From positions 2,356,001 through 2,420,000 of the forward strand of contig NZ_JRHC01000001.1 of assembly GCF_000949475.1 (NCBI RefSeq): 64,000 nt of DNA. The letters are read 5' to 3'. Every line of letters begins with the position of its first letter. The first letter of the stretch is position 1. The position numbers were made by a program, and so were the translations under genes. This stretch comes from Draconibacterium sediminis (GTDB lineage: Bacteria; Bacteroidota; Bacteroidia; Bacteroidales; Prolixibacteraceae). This document shows positions 8,161-16,365 of the stretch, piece by piece. Below the pieces are notes generated by a model. The model was not told the origin of the DNA, ran no database searches, and worked only from the letters and a program-made list of their open reading frames with translations.

Positions 8161-9420
8161 ATGAGTGAACTAATAAAAAAGGCTTATGAAATAGCCAAAG
8201 AACAATATGCCGCAATTGGCGTAGATACTGATGCTGCCATTGCAAAAATGAAAGATGTAAATATTTCGTTGCATTGCTGGCAAACCGATGATGTTGGTGG
8301 CTTTGAAACGGCTGATGGCGAACTTTCAGGTGGAATTCAGGCAACCGGTAATTATCCGGGAAAAGCCACAACCATTGAGCAAATGCGCGCCGACCTTGAA
8401 AAAGTCTTATCGCTTCTTCCGGGTAAACAACGTTTAAATCTTCATGCCATTTATGGCGATTTTCAGGGCGAAAAAGTTGACCGCAACGAAATTGAGGTAA
8501 AACATTTTCAAAGCTGGATAGATTGGTGTAAAGCGCAGGGAATTGGTATGGATTTTAATGCCACTTGCTTCTCTCACGAACGTGCGGCAGATGGATTTAC
8601 CTTGTCGAGCAAAAACGAAGAAAACCGTAAATTCTGGGTGGAGCACGTGAAACGTTGTCGTGCTATCTCAGCTGAAATTGGCAAACAATTGGGTACGCCT
8701 TGTGTGCACAATACCTGGATTCCGGATGGTTCGAAAGACGTTCCGGTTGACAGAAACGGATACCGCGCTTTGCTGAAAAAGTCGCTTGACGAAGCTATGG
8801 AAACCGAGTACCCGAAAGAGCAGATGAAAGATGCTGTAGAAAGTAAATTGTTTGGTATTGGTGTAGAATCGATGACAGTTGGATCACACGATTTTTACCT
8901 GGGTTATGCCATCAAAAACAATAAATTAATTTGTTTGGATAACGGACACTTCCACCCAACCGAGCAGGTGGGCGATAAAATATCTTCTGTGCTTCAGTTT
9001 GTTGATGAGGTGCTGTTACATGTAACTCGTCCGGTTCGCTGGGATTCTGACCATGTTGTTACATTAAACGAAGATGTTCAGCTGATTGCATCTGAAATTA
9101 TACGCAACGATTTTCTCGACCGCGTAAATATTGGTTTGGATTTCTTCGATGCATCGATTAACCGTATCGGAGCCTATGTAACCGGAACCCGCGCCGCTAT
9201 GAAAGCTTTCCTTATTGCTGCATTGGAGCCAACAAAAGATTTGGTAGCTGCTGAAGAAGCCGGTAAGAATTTCGAACGATTGGCGATGTTGGAAGAACTG
9301 AAAACAATGCCATTCGGCGCTGTTTGGGATTACTACTGTTTGCAGGAAGGTGTTCCTACAGGTATGGATTATATTGGTGAAATTCAGCAGTACGAAAAAG
9401 ATGTGCTGTTAAAAAGATAG
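8161..9420 (+). CDS. rhaA: L-rhamnose isomerase
   Basis: Converts L-rhamnose to L-rhamnulose in the cytoplasm. The 419-residue length equals the E. coli enzyme. Family landmarks are present throughout: SLHCWQTDDVGGFE near 37-50, GNYPGKA near 63, LNLHAIYGDFQGEKVDR near 97, DFNATCFSHE near 137, and metal-site segments CLDNGHFHPTEQVGDK near 260 and WDSDHVV near 294. The ORF begins at an ATG 18 bases after rhaM. A terminator-like hairpin follows the stop, before the kinase gene, so expression of the distal genes may be lower than that of rhaT-rhaM-rhaA. Confidence 0.95.
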   Translation: MSELIKKAYEIAKEQYAAIGVDTDAAIAKMKDVNISLHCWQTDDVGGFETADGELSGGIQATGNYPGKATTIEQMRADLEKVLSLLPGKQRLNLHAIYGDFQGEKVDRNEIEVKHFQSWIDWCKAQGIGMDFNATCFSHERAADGFTLSSKNEENRKFWVEHVKRCRAISAEIGKQLGTPCVHNTWIPDGSKDVPVDRNGYRALLKKSLDEAMETEYPKEQMKDAVESKLFGIGVESMTVGSHDFYLGYAIKNNKLICLDNGHFHPTEQVGDKISSVLQFVDEVLLHVTRPVRWDSDHVVTLNEDVQLIASEIIRNDFLDRVNIGLDFFDASINRIGAYVTGTRAAMKAFLIAALEPTKDLVAAEEAGKNFERLAMLEELKTMPFGAVWDYYCLQEGVPTGMDYIGEIQQYEKDVLLKR

Positions 9421-9437
9421 ACTGAGTTTATAATTTG

Positions 9438-9479
9438 AATCCTTTTTTGCCTGATAATAAGGTGGAAAAGGATTTTTTT
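9438..9479 (+). terminator. Hairpin with T-run between rhaA and the kinase gene
   Basis: AATCCTTTT (9438-9446) pairs with AAAAGGATT (9466-9474) and is followed by further T residues to 9479. It ends 10 bases before the kinase ATG, so it would act inside the operon as partial terminator or attenuator. Confidence 0.5.
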
Positions 9480-9489
9480 ATCTGGAAAA

Positions 9490-10851
9490 ATGACCGAAGT
9501 AATAGCAGTTTTCGACATAGGAAAAACCAACAAAAAAATATTATTGTTCAATAGTAACTTCAAAGTTGTAAAACAACACGAAGAGAAGTTCCCGATGATA
9601 AGCGACGATGATGGATTTGAGTGCGACGACATCGATCTGATCACATCGTGGATCAGTAAAAGCCTGGAAGAAATTGTCGCCGGTAACGAATACGATTTGA
9701 AAGGTGTGAATTTCTCTACTTATGGAGCTTCGCTAATGTTTTTGGATGAGAAAGGGCAACGCCTGACTCCGGTTTACAACTATTTAAAGGAAATTCCTGA
9801 AACGATTGCAGCGGGTCTTTTTGAGCAGTACGATGGGAAAAATGAGTTTTGCCGAAAAACTGCGAGTCCTGCGTTGGGGCTACTGCTGAATTCCGGTATT
9901 CAGATTTTGTGGCTAAAAAGTCAGAAACCCGCAGTTTACGAAAAGACAAAATCAATATTGCATTTCCCGCAATATTTATCGTACACTTTGTCAAACGAAA
10001 TCGTTTCGGAACCCACATCAATTGGTTGTCATACCTTTATGTGGGATTTCGATCAAATGAAATACCATCAGTGGATTTCGGATAACGAAATTATTTTGCC
10101 CGGGCCTGTTAACAACGATGTGGTTTTTCCGGCTGTTATAGCTGGAAAAGAGGTGAAAGTGGGAAAGGGAATTCACGATAGTTCAGCCTCGCTGGTGCCT
10201 TACTTAAAAGCCAGTCCGGCTAAATTTATCCTTGTTTCAACAGGAACATGGTGCATCAACATGAATCCATACAACGAAGAGCCCTTAACTGCAAGTGAGC
10301 TGGAGCAGGACTGTTTGTGTTTTCTTACGCCAACCAAAGAACAGGTGAAATCTTCACGTTTGTTTATGGGGCATTTCCACGAAGTTTGGGCCGAAAAAAT
10401 GGCCAAGCATTTTAATGTTGCGCAAGACACATTTAAAAAAGTGAAAAACGATCCGAAATTGGTTGAAACGCTTTCAAACAAATACGGCGAGGCTTCTGTA
10501 TATTTTCCCAATGGCAAGGAAAGTTTTGAGGAAGGACTGAAGACAGTTGACCTGAGTGTTTTTGCAGATTACGAAGAAGCTTACACGAAGTTGATGATCG
10601 ACCTGACAGCACTTTGTATAACAAGTATTGATCTGGTTATTCCGGAAAATGATGATACGGAAATTCTTTATGTTTCAGGCGGTTTTGCGCGTAATCCGAT
10701 TTTTATCGGGTTGCTGAAAAAGAGCTTCCCTGCTAAAAAAGTTCTTATCTCAGAAGTTGATAATTCCAGTGCTCTGGGAGCAGCAATGGTTATTTCCGAT
10801 ACCTTGTCGGATGCCGATGTTGCAAAGCTCGATCTTGGAATTCAGGAGTAA
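9490..10851 (+). CDS. FGGY-family carbohydrate kinase, probable L-rhamnulose kinase
   Basis: Sugar kinase of 453 residues with the actin-like ATPase fold. The phosphate-1 loop is FDIGKTNKK at residues 8-16, and the C-terminal half has the glycine-rich VSGGFARNP segment and ALGAAM for nucleotide binding. It is clearly diverged from E. coli RhaB and belongs to a Bacteroidota kinase branch seen in deoxyhexose loci. Placement between the isomerase and a class II aldolase predicts phosphorylation of L-rhamnulose at O1. Fuculokinase activity is the main alternative, although a close FucK homologue exists at 41583-43058. It starts just 10 bases after a terminator-like hairpin. Confidence 0.8.
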   Translation: MTEVIAVFDIGKTNKKILLFNSNFKVVKQHEEKFPMISDDDGFECDDIDLITSWISKSLEEIVAGNEYDLKGVNFSTYGASLMFLDEKGQRLTPVYNYLKEIPETIAAGLFEQYDGKNEFCRKTASPALGLLLNSGIQILWLKSQKPAVYEKTKSILHFPQYLSYTLSNEIVSEPTSIGCHTFMWDFDQMKYHQWISDNEIILPGPVNNDVVFPAVIAGKEVKVGKGIHDSSASLVPYLKASPAKFILVSTGTWCINMNPYNEEPLTASELEQDCLCFLTPTKEQVKSSRLFMGHFHEVWAEKMAKHFNVAQDTFKKVKNDPKLVETLSNKYGEASVYFPNGKESFEEGLKTVDLSVFADYEEAYTKLMIDLTALCITSIDLVIPENDDTEILYVSGGFARNPIFIGLLKKSFPAKKVLISEVDNSSALGAAMVISDTLSDADVAKLDLGIQE

Positions 10852-10900
10852 GAACGAAGCATTTTTCAATACTGACAGCTAACAGTTTAAAATATACTAA

Positions 10901-11641
10901 ATGAGAAAATTGAATACGAAATGGATGCATCCACGCGACCAGATCATCATGATTATTGATAAGATTTACAAAGGAGGGATGACGACTACCTCCGGCGGTA
11001 ATATCTCGATAATTGACGATGATGGAGATGTGTGGGTAACGCCCTCGGCCATTGACAAAGGAACGCTGCGTGCAACAGATATTGTTTGTGTAAAAAAGGA
11101 TGGAACGATAGAGGGGCGTCATAAGCCATCATCGGAATATCCGTTTCACATTGCCATTTATAAATGTCGCCCGGAGATTAAAGCAGTAATTCACGCGCAC
11201 CCGCCTGCATTGGTTTCGTTTAGTATCGTTCGTCAAATCCCGGATACCAATGTAATTCCGCAGGCGAAACATGTTTGCGGTCCAATTGGTTATGCACCAT
11301 ACGCTCTGCCCGGAAGTAACGAGCTGGGCGACGTAATTGCTGATGAGTTCGCAAAAGGTGTGAACGCAGTAATTATGGAAAACCACGGAACAGTTGTGGG
11401 TGGTGCCGATTTAAGTGATGCCTATCAGCGTTTTGAGACGATGGAATTTTGTGCCCGTACCTTGATTACGGAAGCACAATTGGTAAACCCAATTATCTGT
11501 CGGATGACCAGATCGATGCATTTGAAAATCAAATTCCAAGGTTGTTGCCGGAGATGGAGAAAGTGGAACATCCTTCTGATGAACGAGCCATTCGTGAGCA
11601 AATACAGCGTATTGTTTTACGTGCCTGCGATCAGGGAATGA
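10901..11641 (+). CDS. Class II aldolase, N-terminal catalytic fragment of a frameshifted gene
   Basis: The first half of what should be one protein of about 430 residues with two class II aldolase/adducin domains. This catalytic domain (residues 10-190) retains E79 (SSEYPFH), the zinc ligands H98 and H100 (IHAHPPA) and H162 (ENHGTVVGG), all expected for sugar-1-phosphate cleavage to dihydroxyacetone phosphate and lactaldehyde. Homology stops after FCARTLITEAQ near position 11479; the remaining 50 or so codons are out-of-frame, basic and cysteine-rich. A missing base near 11477-11479 would restore the frame. The fragment keeps a full catalytic domain and could still fold, but native family members continue into a second domain. 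Confidence 0.75.
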   Translation: MRKLNTKWMHPRDQIIMIIDKIYKGGMTTTSGGNISIIDDDGDVWVTPSAIDKGTLRATDIVCVKKDGTIEGRHKPSSEYPFHIAIYKCRPEIKAVIHAHPPALVSFSIVRQIPDTNVIPQAKHVCGPIGYAPYALPGSNELGDVIADEFAKGVNAVIMENHGTVVGGADLSDAYQRFETMEFCARTLITEAQLVNPIICRMTRSMHLKIKFQGCCRRWRKWNILLMNEPFVSKYSVLFYVPAIRE

Positions 11642-12195
11642 TGATCAGTTCATACGGAACAGTTTCGGTGCGCTGGAAGGGCGATGATTTTCTGATTACG
11701 CCAACAAATGTAGCACGCTGGGATATTCAGTTAAAAGATATTGTGCAGATTAAAGACGGTAAACGCGAGCCCGGAAAAATTCCGAGTCGTTCAACCTGGC
11801 TGCATCAGGAGATTTACAAACGTTTTCCGCACATCAATTCCATCATTCTTACGCAAACGCCCTACCTTATGGCTTATAGCGTAACCGGTGAGAAAATCGA
11901 TGTTCGTACGATTCCTGAGAGTTGGATCTTTCTGCAGGATATTCCTAATGTGCCGTTCGGTTCGCATTTTGCCGGCGAAGAAACCATTTTGAATACTTTG
12001 GGTGAAAATACACCGGCGGTCATCATTAACAACGATTCAGTATTGGTAACCGGCGATAAATCGCTGGGAACTTTCGATAAGCTTGAAGTTGCAGAGTTTA
12101 GTGCCAAGTCACTAACAATGGGCGCATCACTTGGGAAATTGGTTCCGATCAATCAAGAACAGATAGAGGATTTAAGAAAGAAATTTCTTTCGTAA
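11449..12195 (+). pseudogene. C-terminal half of the frameshifted two-domain aldolase
   Basis: Continuation of the aldolase in another frame. True homology begins at IGKPNYLSDDQ (about 11479); the first ten residues of this frame are not part of the protein, and the frame's start is an artefact TTG. The domain resembles class II aldolase (GMMISSYGTVSVRWKGDDFLI split over two strands, then WIFLQDIPNVPFGS), yet its metal site is gone: the position equivalent to IHAHPP reads LTQTPY, and the catalytic Glu region reads PSRSTWLH. It would therefore be structural or regulatory in the intact fusion. Without a start codon of its own it may not be made unless ribosomes shift frame. An assembly error remains possible. 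Confidence 0.7.
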
Positions 12196-12206
12196 AACAT
12201 AAACTG

Positions 12207-12236
12207 AAAAGGGCTGCGATTGTGGCCCTTTTTTTT
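12207..12236 (+). terminator. Intrinsic terminator of the rhamnose operon
   Basis: AAAAGGGC pairs with GGCCCTTTT around a short loop and is followed by an uninterrupted T-run. It lies 12 bases after the aldolase stop codon. Confidence 0.75.
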
Positions 12237-12380
12237 AGTAATAGGAGTTTTTCCTTGCGCAGAAAAAGAATTGCTTGGAGAGCCTATTTGTGTGCCTTGA
12301 AAAACTGGAAAGTTTATGAAGCTTAGCTTTTCAAGTAACGTTTGTAAAACTTTGAAATTTAATATTTCTATGTGGCTTTT

Positions 12381-12740
12381 GTCTTCAAGCCAGACAGGCT
12401 CTTTCTTTTCCAGTCGATGAAAAGAAAGCAAAAATCTTGTCAAAAAATAACCTTTGCGTTTTTTCAATGTGACTAATTAGCCCGATTGACGGATTTTTGA
12501 CGAGCCCGCACAAAATTTGCCATCAAGTCCGCCTTCGAGAAAAAGCGTTAAGAAAATAAATGGAGAGAGCGTAAAAAATCAAGTCTGTTCGACGCTCGTT
12601 AGCCCTGAAGAATGAAGGGCTAAAAGGAGGAGTTTCTTGATTTTAGTGAAAGGAATTTATTTTTAGCTTTTTATCGTCAGCGGTGGCTTTTTTGAATACT
12701 TTTTCAGCTAATGGAAAAAGTATTTCCTGTCTGGAAAGAC
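12381..12740. repeat. Nested inverted-repeat element, about 360 bp, non-coding
   Basis: This fills most of the 573-bp gap between the rhamnose operon and the GntR gene. Outer arms: GTCTTC...CCAGACAGG (12381-12398) against CCTGTCTGGAAAGAC (12726-12740). Inside are local hairpins CTTTCTTTTC/GAAAAGAAAG (12401-12428) and AATACTTTTTC/GAAAAAGTATT (12695-12724), both with 8-base loops. The core folds by successive pairs AAAAAGC/GCTTTTT (12540, 12666), AAAATAAAT/ATTTATTTT (12553, 12655), AAAATCAAG/CTTGATTTT (12575, 12636) and TTAGCCCT/AGGGCTAA (12599, 12616). Short ORFs in it show no coding character. It resembles a MITE-like or REP-type element, or a structured RNA; no transposase is present. Confidence 0.65.
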
Positions 12741-12768
12741 AAGAGGGAATTTTATTTTTATATTTTAC

Positions 12769-13488
12769 TTAGAACGTTCCAAAAATAGCGTACTTCTCGC
12801 TATTGCAATAAACCTGGCTGTAGAGGAAAAAGCCCTCACGACTGGTTTCCAGTTTGCGGTTAATGTGAAGTATAGGATGGCCCTCTTTTACATTCAGGTA
12901 TTCCTGAATTTTCTTGTCGGCAAGAATGGCCATCAATCGCTGCTCTCCTCCGGTAATTTCTATGTCGTACATCGTACGTAGAATGTTGAACAGTGATTTG
13001 TTCTCCAGGTTTCGGCTGATAAAACGGCGCAGGTTGATGTTGGGCATCATGGTAATATCATAAAAAACAGGCTGTTTATTCATAATGCGCAGTCGCTCGA
13101 AATAAATACAGCCAAATTCTTCTTCGTTATTCAGTAGCGGGTATGCCAGATTAGAAGTATCCCATTGCCGGATCTCCGGTTTTACAATGATCTCAGTAAT
13201 CAGGTTTTCCTGTCCTACAGCGCTGGTGGTTCCTGATAACGACAGGATTCCAACACCCTGTGGAACGCCCATTACAATACTTCCTTTTCCCTGTTTCTTT
13301 TTTATGTAGCCTTCGTGAACCAGGCGATCGAGTGCCTTTCGTATCGTCGGTCGGGTGGTCTGATGTACCGCACAAAGTTCGTTTTCTGACGGGAGGATGT
13401 CTCCTTTTTGGTACACCCCATCTGATATGTGTTTGCGAATGATTTCGTAAACAACTTTGTATTGCGGTAAATTTTTGCTCAGACGCAT
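12769..13488 (-). CDS. GntR-family (HutC/UTRA) transcriptional regulator
   Basis: Regulator of 239 residues with an N-terminal winged helix-turn-helix (about 8-70; GDILPSENELCAVHQTTRPTIRKALDRL is the recognition unit, followed by GYIKKKQGKGS) and a C-terminal UTRA effector domain (about 90-239). UTRA domains usually bind sugar phosphates or small carboxylates. ATG 13488 is preferred to an upstream start because the family N-terminus (LPQYKVVYEIIRKHI) begins directly afterwards. It is divergent from the E2-E3-E1-PHP-aldolase/SDR-dehydrogenase operon, and two palindromes lie in the shared 194-bp region. It is therefore the likely repressor of that operon, with a pathway sugar phosphate as inducer. 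Confidence 0.85.
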   Translation of the reverse strand: MRLSKNLPQYKVVYEIIRKHISDGVYQKGDILPSENELCAVHQTTRPTIRKALDRLVHEGYIKKKQGKGSIVMGVPQGVGILSLSGTTSAVGQENLITEIIVKPEIRQWDTSNLAYPLLNNEEEFGCIYFERLRIMNKQPVFYDITMMPNINLRRFISRNLENKSLFNILRTMYDIEITGGEQRLMAILADKKIQEYLNVKEGHPILHINRKLETSREGFFLYSQVYCNSEKYAIFGTF

Positions 13489-13562
13489 AATGATTTCTTT
13501 TTCCGGAGTGACAAATATAAACGATTTTATCTTTGGATGTAAACACAAAATTAAATAAATGT

Positions 13563-13583
13563 ATTTACAAGTTACTTGTAAAT
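13563..13583. promoter_or_regulatory. Perfect palindrome, probable GntR operator 1
   Basis: ATTTACAAGT and its exact complement ACTTGTAAAT face each other around a single central T. The site lies between the divergent GntR and E2 genes. The half-site ACAAGT recurs in the second palindrome 48 bp further on. Confidence 0.7.
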
Positions 13584-13630
13584 GTGTTGAAAAGGTTGTA
13601 GATTAGATGTTTGTGTAAAAACAATGAATT

Positions 13631-13664
13631 AACTTGTAAATACAAGTTTGGACGTTTAAGTTTG
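13631..13664 (+). promoter_or_regulatory. E2 promoter overlapped by probable GntR operator 2
   Basis: AACTTGTAAATACAAGTT (13631-13648) is a palindrome with a 4-base centre that uses the same ACTTGT/ACAAGT half-sites as operator 1. A -33-like CTTG (13633-13636) and a -7 box TAAGTTTG (13657-13664) are 20 bp apart, 18 bp ahead of the E2 ATG. A protein on this palindrome would cover the -33 element, which fits repression. Confidence 0.6.
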
Positions 13665-13682
13665 TTGAAAATTAATAGAACT

Positions 13683-14996
13683 ATGGCTACACCGATAATA
13701 ATGCCCCGCCAGGGGCAGTCTGTTGAATCCTGCATCTTTACCGAATGGACGAAAGAAGTAGGAGAGGAAGTGAAAAAGGGCGATGCGCTCTTTGCTTATG
13801 AAACTGATAAGGCATCATTTGAGCAGGAAGCTGAAGAAGATGGTGTTTTATTGGCTGTGTTTTGCGAAGAAGGAGATGAGGTTCCTGTTTTGCAAACCAT
13901 TGGCGTAATTGGCCAGCCTGGCGAAAACATCGATGAGTTTTCTGCCGGAACTGCACCTGCAGCAGCTGCTGAAGTAAAAGAAGAAATGGAAGAAAAACCT
14001 GAAGAGGAAAAAGAAGAGCTTAAGGTTGTTCTGAAAGAAAAGGTTGAAGGTGAGAAAGTGAAAATTTCGCCACGTGCCAAAAATTTGGCCGAGAAAGATG
14101 CAATTCCTTACGAATCGATTGAAGGCTCAGGTCCTGGTGGACGTGTAATTGAGCGTGATGTGAAAGCGTTTGCAGCATCGCAGCCAAAACTTTCGCCACT
14201 GGCAAAAGAAGTTGCCAAAGCCGAAGGTTTGGAAGCCGTAGGTACCGGAAGCGGATTAGCAGGAACGGTTAAAGCGTCAGACCTTGGAACAAATCCTGTT
14301 TATGCAGGCGATTTCGAAATCAAAAAAATGCCACATATCCGCAAGTTAATCGCCAAAGCAATGCATCAATCGTTGCAGAACTCGGCACAGTTGACTCACC
14401 ATTTAGGTGCCGATGCAAGAAGATTATTGGCCCTACGTAAAGAAATTAAAGCCAATGAAGGTGCTCCGAATATTACATTAAACGATATGGTATGTTTTGC
14501 CGTTATCAAAGCGCTGAAACAATTTCCTGATGTAAATGCACATTTCCTTGGAGATAGTGTGAAATATTTCAATAAAGTACATCTAGGTTTGGCCGTTGAT
14601 ACCGACCGCGGTTTGATGGTGCCTGTAATTAAAAATGCAGATGACCTGTCGATTATCGGACTGTCCAATCAGTTTAAAGAAGTTGCCGATGCCTGCCGAA
14701 CCGGAAGTATCGACCCGGAGTTGCTTTCTTCTGAGGCAGCCTCGTTTACAGTTTCAAACCTCGGAAATTATGGCGTTGAAATGTTTACACCGGTTATCAA
14801 TCTTCCACAGGTAGCTATTCTGGGTGTAAATACAATTGTTCCTCGACCAAAAGATCTTGGCGACGGAGTTTACGGATTTGTGCCTTACATGGGCTTGAGT
14901 TTGACTTACGATCACCAGGCGCTGGATGGCGGAATGGCAACACGTTTTGTGAAGCAGGTAGCTATTGAAATTGAAAACTTAACCTTTGACTATTAA
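13683..14996 (+). CDS. Dihydrolipoamide acyltransferase (E2) of a 2-oxoacid dehydrogenase complex
   Basis: Core subunit of a pyruvate/branched-chain/acetoin-type dehydrogenase complex, 437 residues. An N-terminal lipoyl domain (1-80) carries lipoyl-lysine K43 in ETDKAS. An acidic, Ala/Glu-rich linker (85-125) follows, then two consecutive peripheral-subunit-binding domains (127-163, KISPRAKNLAEK...GPGGRV; and 169-201, KLSPLAKEVAKAEG...AGTVKASD). The catalytic domain (210-437) ends with H411-QALD415-G, the expected active-site motif. ATG 13683 was chosen because the lipoyl domain starts there; upstream codons encode no homologous sequence and lie over the promoter. First gene of the GntR-controlled operon; E3 begins 8 bases after its stop. 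Confidence 0.9.
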   Translation: MATPIIMPRQGQSVESCIFTEWTKEVGEEVKKGDALFAYETDKASFEQEAEEDGVLLAVFCEEGDEVPVLQTIGVIGQPGENIDEFSAGTAPAAAAEVKEEMEEKPEEEKEELKVVLKEKVEGEKVKISPRAKNLAEKDAIPYESIEGSGPGGRVIERDVKAFAASQPKLSPLAKEVAKAEGLEAVGTGSGLAGTVKASDLGTNPVYAGDFEIKKMPHIRKLIAKAMHQSLQNSAQLTHHLGADARRLLALRKEIKANEGAPNITLNDMVCFAVIKALKQFPDVNAHFLGDSVKYFNKVHLGLAVDTDRGLMVPVIKNADDLSIIGLSNQFKEVADACRTGSIDPELLSSEAASFTVSNLGNYGVEMFTPVINLPQVAILGVNTIVPRPKDLGDGVYGFVPYMGLSLTYDHQALDGGMATRFVKQVAIEIENLTFDY

Positions 14997-15003
14997 TACC
15001 GAA

Positions 15004-16365
15004 ATGAAGTACGATTTAGCAATAATAGGTGCCGGACCGGGCGGATATGTTGCCGCCGAAAGAGCCGGAGCAAAGGGACTGAAAGTGGTTCTTTTTGAAA
15101 AGAAAGAACTGGGCGGTGTTTGTTTGAACGAAGGTTGTATTCCCACAAAAACATTGCTTTACAGCGCTAAGATTTACGATAGCGCAAAAAGCGGAAGTAA
15201 GTATGGTGTTGAAGCAAACGACCTGTCGTTTAGCTTCCAAAAAATGATGGCCCACAAAAATAAAGTGGTGAAGAAACTGGTTGGCGGCGTTGGCATGAAA
15301 ATGAAGCAGTTTAAAGTCGATGTTGTTAACGACGCCGCGATCATACAAAAGAGAAGTGCCGAAGGTATTGAGATTGAAGCAGGTGGTAAGGTATATAATG
15401 CCGCCAACCTGATGATCTGTACCGGATCGGAAGCTTTTGTGCCTCCAATTCCCGGTGTGCAGGGTAATGATGAGGTTTTAACCAACCGCGAGATTTTGCA
15501 ATTAAAAGAGCAGCCAAAATCGTTGGTGATCATCGGTGGAGGGGTTATCGGTATGGAGTTCGCCAGTATTTTTAACAGCCTTGGTACGAAAGTTACCATT
15601 ATTGAAATGCTGGATGAGATACTGACCGGAATGGACAAAGGACAAAGTGCCCTATTGCGCCAGCTATACGCTAAAAAAGGAATTGAGTTCAATTTGTCAT
15701 CAAAAGTTACCAAGGTTGACGGAACTAAAGTTACCTACGAAAAAGACGGGAAAGTAACCGAAATCGAAGGTGATAAAATATTAATGAGCGTTGGTCGCAA
15801 GCCGGTGACAACGGGTTTTGGTCTTGAGAATTTAGGTGTCGAGTTGTTCAAAGGCGGAATTAAAGTCGATGAAAAAATGCGCACCAACATTCCTAACGTT
15901 TACGCAGCCGGCGATGTAACAGGTTTCTCGTTGTTGGCACACACTGCCAGCCGCGAAGGCGAAGTGGTGGTAAACAACCTTTCTGGTCGCCCGGATAAAA
16001 TGCGTTACAATGCCATTCCCGGAGTAGTTTACACCAATCCTGAAATATCGGGTGTTGGATTGACCGAAGAAATGGCAAAAGCAAAAGGAATCGACTATAA
16101 AATTGCCGAACTGCCAATGGCTTATGCCGGAAGGTTTGTTGCCGAAAACGAAGGTGGCAGCGGATCGTGCAAAGTGTTGGTTGGAGCAAACTATGGCGAA
16201 GTGCTGGGAGTTCACATGATCGGAAATCCATCGAGTGAAATGATTTACGGAGCCTGCATGGCCATTGAAGCCGAAATGACACTGAAAGAAATGGAAGAAG
16301 TGGTTTTCCCGCATCCAACCGTTTCGGAGATATTTAAAGAAACCGTATTCAGTTTTGGACATTAG
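15004..16365 (+). CDS. lpdA: Dihydrolipoamide dehydrogenase (E3)
   Basis: FAD flavoenzyme that reoxidises the lipoyl arm of E2 with NAD+. Of its 453 residues, the N-terminal FAD fold shows GAGPGGYVAAERA, the redox disulphide is C40-LNEG-C45 in GGVCLNEGCIPTKT, the NAD fold shows IGGGVIGMEFAS, and the C-terminal dimer domain ends with the active-site HPTVSE motif. ATG 15004 starts MKYDLAIIGAGPGG, while the upstream in-frame TTG is inside the E2 gene. It sits between E2 and E1, in an order (E2-E3-E1) different from housekeeping pyruvate dehydrogenase operons, and is probably dedicated to this complex. Confidence 0.93.
   Translation: MKYDLAIIGAGPGGYVAAERAGAKGLKVVLFEKKELGGVCLNEGCIPTKTLLYSAKIYDSAKSGSKYGVEANDLSFSFQKMMAHKNKVVKKLVGGVGMKMKQFKVDVVNDAAIIQKRSAEGIEIEAGGKVYNAANLMICTGSEAFVPPIPGVQGNDEVLTNREILQLKEQPKSLVIIGGGVIGMEFASIFNSLGTKVTIIEMLDEILTGMDKGQSALLRQLYAKKGIEFNLSSKVTKVDGTKVTYEKDGKVTEIEGDKILMSVGRKPVTTGFGLENLGVELFKGGIKVDEKMRTNIPNVYAAGDVTGFSLLAHTASREGEVVVNNLSGRPDKMRYNAIPGVVYTNPEISGVGLTEEMAKAKGIDYKIAELPMAYAGRFVAENEGGSGSCKVLVGANYGEVLGVHMIGNPSSEMIYGACMAIEAEMTLKEMEEVVFPHPTVSEIFKETVFSFGH

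Noticed and set aside
11460-11490. Programmed ribosomal frameshifting in the aldolase gene
   Set aside because: No slippery heptamer or strong downstream pseudoknot was seen; loss of one base or a sequence error explains the data better.
12153-12467. Minus-strand ORF of 104 codons over the repeat element
   Set aside because: It overlaps the aldolase end, the terminator and inverted repeats, has no recognisable domain and no promoter.
15174-15713. Minus-strand ORF of 179 codons inside the E3 gene
   Set aside because: It is antisense to the FAD and NAD motifs of dihydrolipoamide dehydrogenase and Ser/Pro-rich in the manner of shadow frames.
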